This document shows positions 27,106 to 37,932 of a stretch of 64,000 nucleotides of DNA, piece by piece. A program made the translations under genes and the position numbers. The stretch is taken from assembly GCA_049603835.1 (NCBI GenBank), contig JBMYSZ010000006.1, positions 1-64,000 on the forward strand, read 5' to 3'. Position 1 is the first letter of the stretch. The number at the start of each line of letters is the position of its first letter. A model generated the notes under the pieces. That model was not told the DNA's origin, made no database searches, and worked only from the letters and a program-made list of their open reading frames with translations. Source of the DNA: Mangrovicoccus sp049603835 (GTDB lineage Bacteria; Pseudomonadota; Alphaproteobacteria; Rhodobacterales; Rhodobacteraceae).

Positions 27106-28314
27106 ATGGTTAATTCCGCGCAAGACACCGAAGCCCATTTTTCCCAACCGATCCGCCAGATCTTGCTGATGCTGACGGCGGTGGGCCTGTTTGCGGCGGG
27201 GGCTTATTTGGCCTTTCCGCGGGTGGCGCCGGTCTTTCTGGCCAATCCCTATCTGAATGGCGCGATCTTGCTGGTGTTTGTGATCGGCGTTTTCGCCTGT
27301 TTTTGGCAGGTGATGCAGCTGATCGGCTCGGTCAATTGGATCGAAGGCTTTGCTCTGAGCCGTCCGGGCCACGAGATGGTGGCAGCGCCCCGGCTGCTTG
27401 CCTCACTTGCGGCGCTGCTCAGTTCGCGCCGGGCCAAGATGCAGATCAGCGCGTCTTCGAGCCGGTCTATCCTGGATTCGGTGGCGACGCGGATTGATGA
27501 AGCCCGCGACATCACCCGCTATATAGTCAATCTGCTGATCTTTCTGGGGCTTTTGGGCACATTTTATGGCCTGGCCACGACGGTTCCGGCGGTGGTGGAT
27601 ACGATCCGCTCGCTCGCTCCAGCCGAAGGGGAGGCCTCGACCGCTGTCTTTGCCCGGCTGATCGGCGGCTTGGAAAAGCAGCTGGGCGGTATGGGCACGG
27701 CCTTTGCCTCATCGCTTTTGGGTTTGGCGGGGTCGCTGGTGGTGGGCCTGCTCGAACTTTTCGCCAATCACGGCCAGAACCGGTTTTATCGCGAGCTTGA
27801 GGAATGGCTGTCGACGATTACGCAGGTGGGATTTGCCAGCGGCGATGGTGATAGCGGCAGCGATCAGGGGATGGTCGCAGCGGCAATGGATCATATGACA
27901 TCGCAAATGGCCTCGATGCAGATGCTGTTTGAGCGGTCTGAACAGAGCCGGGCGCAGATCGATCAGCGATTGGAAAATCTGGCAGGTTCGGTGGATCGCT
28001 TGGCCCAGCGGCTTGAACAAGACGCCGCCTCGGATAGCGCGATGGAGCGGGTCGCGGCGGGCCAAGAGCGGCTGGCCACGGCTTTGGATGCTCTCGCGGC
28101 GCGGGAAAGCGTTCAGGGCGATGCGCCGGATGCGGAAATGCGCATGCGTTTGCGCAGTATCGATGTGCAATTGCTGCGGCTATTGGAAGAAATGAGCGCC
28201 GGGCGCCAAGACAGCGTCGCCGAGCTGCGCCATGATTTGCATATGTTGATCCGGGTGATCGAACGCGCCACCGGCGAAAGCGATGACGGTATCGATTACG
28301 GGCCGCAGGTCTAG
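27106..28314 (+). CDS. MotA/TolQ/ExbB-family proton-channel protein with coiled-coil tail
   Basis: The 402-residue protein has hydrophobic segments near residues 18-38, 50-72, 133-160 and 195-215. The last two, with the LLGTFYGLATTVPAV segment and the GMGTAFASSLLGLAGSLVVG stretch, form the MotA_ExbB domain that couples proton flow to movement or work across the envelope. The C-terminal 150 residues are soluble and mainly helical, probably coiled coil. The gene is followed two bases later by a MotB-like gene, so the two proteins likely form a stator-like complex. Ordinary ExbB is shorter and lacks this tail. The load it drives is unknown. Confidence 0.82.
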   Translation: MVNSAQDTEAHFSQPIRQILLMLTAVGLFAAGAYLAFPRVAPVFLANPYLNGAILLVFVIGVFACFWQVMQLIGSVNWIEGFALSRPGHEMVAAPRLLASLAALLSSRRAKMQISASSSRSILDSVATRIDEARDITRYIVNLLIFLGLLGTFYGLATTVPAVVDTIRSLAPAEGEASTAVFARLIGGLEKQLGGMGTAFASSLLGLAGSLVVGLLELFANHGQNRFYRELEEWLSTITQVGFASGDGDSGSDQGMVAAAMDHMTSQMASMQMLFERSEQSRAQIDQRLENLAGSVDRLAQRLEQDAASDSAMERVAAGQERLATALDALAARESVQGDAPDAEMRMRLRSIDVQLLRLLEEMSAGRQDSVAELRHDLHMLIRVIERATGESDDGIDYGPQV

Positions 28315-28316
28315 CT

Positions 28317-30359
28317 ATGGCACTGGCGCGGCGCGGCGGACAACGGTTTCAAGCTTCGATCTGGCCCGGTTTCGTGGATGCGATGACAGCGCTTTTGTTG
28401 GTGCTGATCTTTGTGCTGACGATTTTCATGGTCGTGCAGTCGATCCAATCGGAAACCATTTTGGGCCAGGAAAGCCAGCTGGATCGCTTGGGCGACGAGG
28501 TGGATGCTTTGGCCCGCGCCTTGGGGCTAGAGCAACAGCGGGGCGCGGATTTGGAAGACCAAGTTGCGCGGCTTGGCCTGGATTTGGATGAGGCGAATAG
28601 CCAAGCAGAAGCCCAGGCCCAGCTGATCGCCACGCTGACCGCGCAATCAGAGCGCCAATCAGCGGATCTGGCGGCGGCACAGGGGCAGATCTCGGCTTTT
28701 GAGGCGCAGGTTGCGGCTTTGCTGGCGGATCAAAGCCTGGCTGAGGATCAAATCGCCAATCTGACCAATAGTTTGGAATTTGCTCGTGCCGAGGGGCAGG
28801 CCTTGATGACGCAACGCGAGGCTTTGGAAACGGCCTTGGCGCGGGCGCGGGATGAGTTGGACGCGGGGGCTGAAGCGGCCCGGCTCGCAGCGGCCCGGCG
28901 CGAAGCGTTAGAGGCCCTGGTCGAGGATCTCCGCGCCGATTTGGCGACGGACCGGGATAGCTTGGCGCAGTTAGAGGCTGACCTAGCGGCGGAAACTGCG
29001 GCACTGAGCGAAACAGAGGCCGCCCGTTTGGCCGAGGCGGCTGCGGCGGCGGCGTTGCGCGAAAAGCTGGCCAATTCTGAGGATGAGCTGACCGCGATGA
29101 CCCTGGCGCTGGAAGCGCAGCGCAAACAGGCCGAGGACACCCTGACCTTGCTGGCGGCGGCGCGTTTGGCCGGGGATGATCTGACGGCGCGTTTGGCGGC
29201 GGCCTTGGCTGAGACGGAGGATCTGGCCGTTCAATTGAACGACCGGAATCAGGCTTTGGACGCAAGCCAGGAAGTCGAAGCCGGGCTGCGCGCGGATCTG
29301 GAGACGCAGGCGGCAGAGCTTTTGGCTCAGGCCGAGACCGAAGACGAGCTGCGCGATGCTTTGAAGCTGCGGGCGGATGAAATCGCCGCTTCGGAATTGG
29401 CTTTGCAGGATTTGCAGGCGCGGTTGGATGAACGCGCGGCGGAATTAGCGGCTCGCGATGCGGTTTTGGCGGCGGCCGAGGCCGAATTAGGCGAGCTGCG
29501 CCCGGATATGGAAGAGGTGCGGCAGCAATTGGCGGCAGCCCTCGCGGCGCGTTTGGCAGCGGAGCAGGCGGGTCAAGAGGCGCTGAGCGAGGCAGAGGCA
29601 CAGGCGGCATTGCTGCGCGCGGCGAATGAAGAACTGGCGCAGGCGGAGGCGCAAACTGCTGAAGAGCAACGGAAATTGACGCTGATGAATGGCCAATTGG
29701 CGCAATTGCGGACGCAAATTGGCAGCTTGCAAGACATGCTGAATGCCGCGCAAGAGGCCGATGCGGCAGCAAATGTGCAAATCGAATTTCTGAGCGGGCA
29801 GCTAAACACCGCCTTGGCCCGCGCCACAATGGAAGAACAACGCCGTGCCGCCGCCGAGGCGGAGCGCGCCGCCCTGTTGGAAGAACGCGCCAAGCAGTTG
29901 GAAAGCTATCAGTCGCAATTCTTTGGCGAGCTGCGCAAGATTTTGGAAGACCAAGAAGGGGTGCGCATTGTGGGCGACCGCTTTGTTTTCTCTTCCGAGG
30001 TGCTGTTCGACACGGGCTCGGCGCGGCTCTCGGAAGCGGGCGAGACGGAGATTTTTAAGGTCGCGCAATTGCTTGATCAAGTGGCCCCGATCATTCCTGC
30101 CGAGATTGATTGGGTGATCCGGGTCGATGGCCATACGGATAATGTGCCGCTAAGCGGCGGCGGGGCCTTTGCCGATAACTGGGAGCTCAGCCAAGCGCGG
30201 GCTTTGTCGGTGGTGCGCTATATGATTGATAGTTTTGGATTTCCGCCAGCTCGTTTGGCGGCGGCGGGGTTCGGGGAATATCAGCCGGTGGATGATAGCG
30301 ACACGCCAGAGGCGCGAGCGCGCAATCGCCGTATCGAGTTGAAATTAACCGAACGCTAA
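28317..30359 (+). CDS. MotB/OmpA-like peptidoglycan-binding protein with very long coiled coil
   Basis: The 680-residue protein has a short cytoplasmic N terminus and one membrane span at about residues 20-42 (ALLLVLIFVLTIFMVVQSI). About 500 residues of Ala-, Glu-, Leu- and Gln-rich heptad sequence come next, nearly free of Pro and Gly. The C-terminal OmpA-type domain, about 560-680, includes VDGHTDNVPL and the terminal RARNRRIEL peptidoglycan-binding signature. It is the obvious partner of the ExbB-like protein two bases upstream. The coiled coil could reach far into the periplasm. No TonB or flagellar gene is nearby. Confidence 0.83.
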   Translation: MALARRGGQRFQASIWPGFVDAMTALLLVLIFVLTIFMVVQSIQSETILGQESQLDRLGDEVDALARALGLEQQRGADLEDQVARLGLDLDEANSQAEAQAQLIATLTAQSERQSADLAAAQGQISAFEAQVAALLADQSLAEDQIANLTNSLEFARAEGQALMTQREALETALARARDELDAGAEAARLAAARREALEALVEDLRADLATDRDSLAQLEADLAAETAALSETEAARLAEAAAAAALREKLANSEDELTAMTLALEAQRKQAEDTLTLLAAARLAGDDLTARLAAALAETEDLAVQLNDRNQALDASQEVEAGLRADLETQAAELLAQAETEDELRDALKLRADEIAASELALQDLQARLDERAAELAARDAVLAAAEAELGELRPDMEEVRQQLAAALAARLAAEQAGQEALSEAEAQAALLRAANEELAQAEAQTAEEQRKLTLMNGQLAQLRTQIGSLQDMLNAAQEADAAANVQIEFLSGQLNTALARATMEEQRRAAAEAERAALLEERAKQLESYQSQFFGELRKILEDQEGVRIVGDRFVFSSEVLFDTGSARLSEAGETEIFKVAQLLDQVAPIIPAEIDWVIRVDGHTDNVPLSGGGAFADNWELSQARALSVVRYMIDSFGFPPARLAAAGFGEYQPVDDSDTPEARARNRRIELKLTER

Positions 30360-30388
30360 AGCGTTTCGCGACATGGCGCGGCGGCAAA

Positions 30389-30416
30389 GAAAAACCCCCG
30401 CCCAAAAGGGCGAGGG
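30389..30416 (-). terminator. Terminator of clpA
   Basis: A nine-base-pair stem (CCCTCGCCC on the minus strand, paired with GGGCGGGGG including one G-U pair) around a four-base loop is followed by a run of T residues. It ends the leftward clpA transcript. Confidence 0.8.
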
Positions 30417-30440
30417 TCGTTCGCGCGCGTAAAGGAACTG

Positions 30441-32768
<2,328 letters not shown>

Positions 32769-32950
32769 GCCGTGCTCCTTTTATATGGCCCGGGCGGGAT
32801 GACCCACAAAGACCGTGACCGCGTATCTTTAAGGTTTGGTTTTCCTTGCTTCGCTTCAAGTCTTTTTTCTTCGAGTTACGTAAAGGTCGCCCGAAGTTTT
32901 CCATGCGCGCCCCAGCGTCAGGTGATTTGCGATTTTTGCACAAATTTTTA

Positions 32951-33718
32951 TCAGAATGAATCCTTTCGCCGCCGAATTTCGGCGAAAACCTGCCAGTCGG
33001 GGCTTTCAGACAGGTCAAGCGCGGCTTTTAGCGTCGGGTCAGAGGCCCTGAGGAACGGATTTGTGCATAATTCTTCGGCAAGCCTGACCGGAATAGTCGG
33101 GGTATTTTCGGCCCTTTTGGCGCGAATTTCGGCTGCACGTTTTTTGAGCGCTTCGTTCTCAGAATCTACCGAAAGCGCGAAATCCGCATTGGCGGCGGAA
33201 TATTCATGGCCCGAACAAATCACCGTGTCCTCGGGCAAAGCGGCCAATTTCGACAAGCTGTCCCACATTTGCTCTGGGCTGCCTTCGAATAACCGGCCGC
33301 ATCCCAGCCCCATTAGGCTATCACCGGTGAAGGCCAATTGGCTTTGCGGAAAGTGATAAGCGATATGGCCGATTGTATGGCCGGACACATCCATCACATG
33401 GGCGGGCTCGCCGCAGATCTCGATCACATCGCCATCTTCAACGGCTGTATCAAGATTGGGCAGGCGGTGATCATCTTTGCGATGGCCGGTGATCCGCGCC
33501 CCGGTGGCGTCGCGCAGCGCATCAGCGCCTTGCATATGGTCGAAATGGTGATGGGTAAGTATAATGTCAGACAAGCTCCAACCGGATTGCTTGAGATAGT
33601 CCAAAACCACTTTTTCATCGGGCACATCCACCACGGCTGTGGCGCCTGTGATTTCGTTATGGATAAGATAGACGTAATTGTCGCTAAGCGCGGGCAGAGT
33701 AATTAAGGTCAGGGGCAT
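32951..33718 (-). CDS. gloB: Hydroxyacylglutathione hydrolase (glyoxalase II)
   Basis: GloB hydrolyses S-D-lactoylglutathione to lactate and glutathione, completing methylglyoxal detoxification. The 255-residue metallo-beta-lactamase-fold protein has the binuclear metal motif THHHFDHMQGAD, then VMDVSGHTIGHIAYH and FTGDSLMGLGCGRLFEG, then CSGHEYSAANADFA. The C-terminal substrate-binding helix segment is present. It diverges from the methyltransferase gene. A 180-base A+T-rich gap separates it from clpA downstream. Confidence 0.94.
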   Translation of the reverse strand: MPLTLITLPALSDNYVYLIHNEITGATAVVDVPDEKVVLDYLKQSGWSLSDIILTHHHFDHMQGADALRDATGARITGHRKDDHRLPNLDTAVEDGDVIEICGEPAHVMDVSGHTIGHIAYHFPQSQLAFTGDSLMGLGCGRLFEGSPEQMWDSLSKLAALPEDTVICSGHEYSAANADFALSVDSENEALKKRAAEIRAKRAENTPTIPVRLAEELCTNPFLRASDPTLKAALDLSESPDWQVFAEIRRRKDSF

Positions 33719-33783
33719 GGCGTGAGCGGGCCTTTCGGTTATGGTCTTGGGACCAGTGTTTTCTCATTTAAGCGAGGCGGGCA

Positions 33784-34554
33784 ATGCACCTGGACGTGCT
33801 GGATCTGAGAAACTTCTATTACCGCACCAAATTGGGGCGCGCGGCGCAAAGGGCAATCCGGGCGCAGCTGCAACAGATTTGGCCAGATGCTAAGGCTCAG
33901 ACCGTGGCCGGGTTCGGCTTTGCGGTGCCGTTGTTGCGGCCCTATATGGCGAATGCCCGGCGTGTGATCGGATTGATGCCGGCACAACAGGGGGTGATGC
34001 CTTGGCCTGCGGGGCTGCCGAATGTGTCGGTGCTAAGCGAGGAAACCGCCTGGCCGCTGCAAGCCGGTTTTGTGGATCGGTTGATTGTGATGCATGGGCT
34101 TGAGACATCGGAAAACCCCGCCGCGCTGCTCGAAGAATGCCACCGGGTGCTTGGCCCTGGCGGGCGGGCGGTGTTTATCGTACCGAACCGCTCGGGCATT
34201 TGGGCGCGCAGTGATCAGACGCCTTTTGGCGTTGGCCGCCCTTATAGTCTGACCCAATTAGAAGACCAACTGAAAGCCCATGGCTTTGCCCCGGAACGGC
34301 ACCGCGTCGCTCTGTTTCAGCCGCCGTCCCATAAGCGGTTCTGGCTGCGCACCGGGCGGCTTTGGGAGCGGGTGGGGCAGAGCCTGTCCCGGCGCTATGC
34401 GGGTGGGGTGCTTTTGGTGGAGGTCTCAAAACAGGTTTTTGCCCCGCGCGGCAATGCGGTCAAAGACGTGATGCGCCGCCCCTTGCAGATCCTTGATGGC
34501 CTGCCGCAACCGGCGCGGGAGCCTGCTTTGCCGCGTGCTAAAGACAGATTCTGA
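33784..34554 (+). CDS. Class I SAM-dependent methyltransferase
   Basis: This 256-residue protein has a methyltransferase type 11-like core: VAGFGFAVPLLRPYM in the place of the usual glycine-rich SAM loop, the DRLIVMHGLETSENPAALLEE strand, and CHRVLGPGGRAVFIVPNR. The glycine-rich loop is atypical, with GFGF. The substrate is unknown. It is found beside gloB and clpA in related genomes as far as I recall. It ends before a 349-base intergenic stretch ahead of the ATP synthase operon. Confidence 0.75.
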   Translation: MHLDVLDLRNFYYRTKLGRAAQRAIRAQLQQIWPDAKAQTVAGFGFAVPLLRPYMANARRVIGLMPAQQGVMPWPAGLPNVSVLSEETAWPLQAGFVDRLIVMHGLETSENPAALLEECHRVLGPGGRAVFIVPNRSGIWARSDQTPFGVGRPYSLTQLEDQLKAHGFAPERHRVALFQPPSHKRFWLRTGRLWERVGQSLSRRYAGGVLLVEVSKQVFAPRGNAVKDVMRRPLQILDGLPQPAREPALPRAKDRF

Positions 34555-34584
34555 TGTATGCGAATGTATGCCTTTGCATGCCTC
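34555..34584. repeat. Three tandem 10-bp near-repeats
   Basis: Three adjacent ten-base units begin TGTATGC, TGTATGC and TGCATGC. They start right at the methyltransferase stop codon, in the intergenic stretch before atpH. Function unknown. Confidence 0.55.
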
Positions 34585-34776
34585 CGAGGGGCTAGAAGTT
34601 CAGAGAATCTACACCTTCGTTAACGGGTAAATAATTTGTTTGGCGGCGCAACTTTGGAAATCATAGCGCTAACACATCGGCAATTATGCTTCGTCAAAAT
34701 CGGCGCATAGGGTCGCACCCTTTCTAAGGCCTTTAAATTACTACCAAATGGGGTAGGCGCTAGAGATGCAGTATGG

Positions 34777-34805
34777 TTGCTTGGCATGGGGGGCTTTGCT
34801 AGACC
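34777..34805 (+). promoter_or_regulatory. Candidate promoter of the atpHAGDC operon
   Basis: TTGCTT and TAGACC are separated by 17 bases, about 100 bases before atpH. The rest of the 349-base gap between the methyltransferase gene and atpH holds the tandem repeat at its left end and nothing else I can name. Confidence 0.4.
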
Positions 34806-34903
34806 GACGCTGATTTTGGTGGCTGCCGCACTCTCGCGCGGCTGCAAAACGCTCTTCACTCGCGTCAAAAGCGGGGAAGGGCCAAGTTAGCGGAAGGGTG
34901 GAC

Positions 34904-35464
34904 GTGTCCGAACCTGCTTCGATCTCCTCCGGCATCGCCGCGCGCTATGCCATGGCCGTGTTCGATCTGGCCAAAGAATCTAATGAACTGCCCCAGCTTG
35001 AGCAGGATGTTGACGCTCTCGACTCTGCCCTGAAGGATAGCGCTGATCTGGCCGATATGGTCACATCGCCGATCTATTCTCGGGATGCGCAGGGCAAAGC
35101 TGTTGCTGCCCTTGCCGGGAAAATGGGCCTGTCGCAGATTGTGACGAATACCCTGTCCCTAATGGCGTCTAAGCGCCGTTTGTTTGTGCTGCCGCAGCTG
35201 GTCGACGCCTTGCGCGAAATGATCGCCGAGCACAAAGGCGAACTGACCGCGGATGTCACCAGCGCCGCACCGCTTAGCGCGGATCAAATCAATGCTCTTG
35301 CCTCTGCGATCAACGCGAAAGTTGGCAAGACCGTGAAGATTAACCAGACCGTCGACGACACCCTGATCGGTGGTCTAATTATTAAAGTGGGCTCGAAAAT
35401 GATCGATACTTCGGTCGCTTCCAAGCTCGCGGCCCTCCAGAATGCAATGAAAGAGGTCGGATAA
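34904..35464 (+). CDS. atpH: ATP synthase subunit delta
   Basis: Subunit delta joins F1 to the peripheral stalk of the ATP synthase. The 186-residue protein has the N-terminal ARYAMAVFDLAKES, and the C-terminal signature VDDTLIGGLIIKVGSKMID. I place the start at the GTG (MSEPASISSG), six bases after GGAAGGG; a second GTG six bases earlier overlaps the ribosome-binding site. The stop codon TAA overlaps the atpA ATG, so the two are coupled. This is the first gene of the F1 operon; F0 genes are not in the window, as usual in alphaproteobacteria. Confidence 0.94.
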   Translation: MSEPASISSGIAARYAMAVFDLAKESNELPQLEQDVDALDSALKDSADLADMVTSPIYSRDAQGKAVAALAGKMGLSQIVTNTLSLMASKRRLFVLPQLVDALREMIAEHKGELTADVTSAAPLSADQINALASAINAKVGKTVKINQTVDDTLIGGLIIKVGSKMIDTSVASKLAALQNAMKEVG

Positions 35465-37002
35465 TGGGAATCCAGGCAGCCGAAATCTCTGCTATCCTTA
35501 AGGAGCAGATTCAAAACTTCGGGCAAGAAGCCCAAGTTGCCGAGGTCGGCCGTGTGCTGAGCGTCGGCGACGGCATCGCCCGTGTTTATGGTCTGGATAA
35601 TGTTCAGGCCGGTGAAATGGTCGAATTCCCTGGCGGCATTCGCGGCATGGCGCTGAACCTTGAAGCGGACAATGTCGGTGTTGTTATCTTCGGGTCGGAC
35701 CGTGACATTAAAGAAGGCGACACTGTTAAGCGCACCAACTCCATCGTGGACGTGCCGGCTGGCGACGGCCTGCTGGGCCGCGTTGTCGACGCTCTGGGCA
35801 ACCCGCTGGACGGCAAAGGCCCGGTGACCTTCTCCGAGCGGCGTATCGCTGACGTGAAAGCGCCTGGCATCATCCCGCGTAAATCGGTGCATGAGCCGAT
35901 GGCAACCGGCCTGAAATCGGTTGACGCGATGATCCCGATCGGCCGCGGCCAGCGTGAGCTGATCATTGGTGACCGTCAGACCGGTAAAACTGCCGTGGCG
36001 CTTGACGCGATCCTGAACCAGAAATCCTATAACGACGCATCCGGCGGTGACGAGCATAAGAAGCTCTACTGCGTTTACGTTGCTGTGGGCCAGAAGCGTT
36101 CCACCGTGGCGCAGCTGGTGAAGAAACTGGAAGAAACCGGCGCGATGGAATACTCCATCGTTGTGGCCGCAACCGCGTCCGACCCGGCACCGATGCAGTT
36201 CCTGGCGCCTTACGCCGCGACCGCAATGGCAGAATTCTTCCGCGATAATGGCCGTCACGCGCTGATCATCTATGATGACCTGTCCAAACAGGCTGTGTCC
36301 TATCGTCAGATGTCCCTGCTGCTGCGTCGTCCGCCGGGCCGCGAAGCTTACCCTGGTGACGTTTTCTACCTGCACTCCCGTCTGCTGGAGCGTTCGGCGA
36401 AACTGAACGAAGACAATGGCGCAGGCTCGTTGACCGCTCTGCCGATCATTGAAACCCAAGGTGGCGACGTTTCGGCCTTTATTCCGACCAATGTGATCTC
36501 GATCACCGATGGTCAGATCTTCCTTGAAACCGAACTGTTCTACCAAGGTATTCGCCCTGCTGTGAATACCGGTCTGTCGGTTTCGCGTGTGGGCTCTTCG
36601 GCTCAGACCAATGCGATGAAATCTGTCGCGGGTCCGGTTAAGCTGGAACTGGCGCAGTATCGCGAAATGGCGGCCTTTGCTCAGTTCGGCTCTGACCTGG
36701 ATGCCTCCACTCAGAAACTGCTGAACCGTGGTGCGCGTCTGACCGAGCTGATGAAACAGCCGCAATATGCGCCGCTGACCAATGCCGAAATCGTTTGCGT
36801 CATCTATGCAGGCACCAAAGGCTATCTGGACAGCATCCCGGTGGGTGATGTGGGCCGCTTCGAGCAAGGCCTGATCGCGCATCTGCGCAACCAAAATGCA
36901 GCTCTTCTGGAAGACATCACCGTCAATGACCGCAAGGTTAAAGGCGAGCTGGAAGACAAAATCAAAGCGGCACTCGACGAGTACGCAGAGACCTTTTCCT
37001 AA
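35464..37002 (+). CDS. atpA: ATP synthase subunit alpha
   Basis: Alpha is the non-catalytic nucleotide-binding subunit of F1, three copies per enzyme. The 512 residues show the Walker A GDRQTGKTAVALD, IYDDLSKQAVSYR and the alpha-subunit signature PAVNTGLSVSRVGS. It overlaps atpH by one base and is followed by atpG after 21 bases. Codons are strongly biased (CTG, CGT, GGC), as expected for high expression. The long open frame on the other strand is a by-product of this bias. Confidence 0.98.
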   Translation: MGIQAAEISAILKEQIQNFGQEAQVAEVGRVLSVGDGIARVYGLDNVQAGEMVEFPGGIRGMALNLEADNVGVVIFGSDRDIKEGDTVKRTNSIVDVPAGDGLLGRVVDALGNPLDGKGPVTFSERRIADVKAPGIIPRKSVHEPMATGLKSVDAMIPIGRGQRELIIGDRQTGKTAVALDAILNQKSYNDASGGDEHKKLYCVYVAVGQKRSTVAQLVKKLEETGAMEYSIVVAATASDPAPMQFLAPYAATAMAEFFRDNGRHALIIYDDLSKQAVSYRQMSLLLRRPPGREAYPGDVFYLHSRLLERSAKLNEDNGAGSLTALPIIETQGGDVSAFIPTNVISITDGQIFLETELFYQGIRPAVNTGLSVSRVGSSAQTNAMKSVAGPVKLELAQYREMAAFAQFGSDLDASTQKLLNRGARLTELMKQPQYAPLTNAEIVCVIYAGTKGYLDSIPVGDVGRFEQGLIAHLRNQNAALLEDITVNDRKVKGELEDKIKAALDEYAETFS

Positions 37003-37023
37003 GGGCCGGGTGGGACATAAACC

Positions 37024-37908
37024 ATGCCAAGCCTCAAGGACCTAAAAAACCGGATCTCCTCGGTCAAATCGACCAGAAAGATCACGAAGGCCATGCAAAT
37101 GGTCGCCGCGGCGAAACTTCGCCGCGCGCAGGATAGTGCCGAGGCCGCGCGCCCCTACACAGAACGGTTTAACGCCGTTCTGGGTTCGCTCGCGGCATCG
37201 GTTGGCAGCTCTGATGGTGCACCGAAACTTCTGTCCGGCACTGGCTCGGATCAGACCCAACTGCTGGTTGTTATGACCGCAGAACGGGGCCTGTGTGGCG
37301 GTTTCAACTCTTCCATCGTGAAACTGGCCCGTACGAAAATCGAAGAACTGAAGCTGAACGGCAAAACGGTCAAAATTCTGACCGTCGGCAAAAAAGGCCG
37401 CGAGCAGCTGAAGCGCGACTATGGCGATCTGATGATCGGCCATGTGGATCTGTCTGAGGTAAAACGCGTGGGCTATTCCAATGCCCAAAGCATCGCCAAA
37501 GACATCCTGGCGAATTTCGATGCAGGCGAGTTTGACGTGGCGACTATCTTCTACGCCAAATTCGAAAGTGTGATCAGCCAAACCCCGACCGCTCAGCAAA
37601 TCATCCCTGCGACCTTTGAGGCTGCAGAGGACGAGGCTCCGGCCGAAGCAGGCACTGTTTACGACTACGAGCCCAGCGAAGAGGCCATCTTGGCCGATCT
37701 GCTGCCGCGCGGTGTCGCTACTCAGATCTTTGCTGCTCTTTTGGAAAATGGCGCATCGGAACAAGGCGCGCGGATGTCCGCAATGGATAACGCAACCCGC
37801 AATGCTGGCGACATGATCGACAAGCTGACCATCGAGTTTAACCGCTCGCGTCAGGCTGTGATCACTAACGAGCTGATCGAAATCATTTCGGGCGCTGAGG
37901 CGCTCTAA
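37024..37908 (+). CDS. atpG: ATP synthase subunit gamma
   Basis: Gamma is the rotating central shaft of F1. The 294 residues begin MPSLKDLKNRISSVKSTRKITKAMQMVAA and end with FNRSRQAVITNELIEIISGAEAL, both family signatures. The middle contains TAERGLCGGFNSS. The length is normal for alphaproteobacteria. It sits in atpHAGDC order, with 21 bases after atpA and 24 before atpD. Confidence 0.97.
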   Translation: MPSLKDLKNRISSVKSTRKITKAMQMVAAAKLRRAQDSAEAARPYTERFNAVLGSLAASVGSSDGAPKLLSGTGSDQTQLLVVMTAERGLCGGFNSSIVKLARTKIEELKLNGKTVKILTVGKKGREQLKRDYGDLMIGHVDLSEVKRVGYSNAQSIAKDILANFDAGEFDVATIFYAKFESVISQTPTAQQIIPATFEAAEDEAPAEAGTVYDYEPSEEAILADLLPRGVATQIFAALLENGASEQGARMSAMDNATRNAGDMIDKLTIEFNRSRQAVITNELIEIISGAEAL

Positions 37909-37932
37909 GGAACGGACTGGAGACAAGACACA

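Noticed and set aside
28426..29829. A 467-codon Pro/Arg-rich frame opposite the OmpA-like gene.
   Set aside because: Its composition is the complement of the Ala/Glu/Leu coiled coil; not a protein-like sequence.
27106..30359. A Zorya anti-phage system.
   Set aside because: Zorya also has a MotA-like and a MotB-like protein, but there the long tail is on ZorA, and ZorC/ZorD or ZorE genes follow. Here the coiled coil is on the OmpA-like protein and the next gene is clpA.
35284..36894. A 536-codon open frame opposite atpA and atpH.
   Set aside because: It is a shadow of the strong codon bias of atpA: no ribosome-binding site and no recognisable domain, and it lies fully opposite conserved genes.
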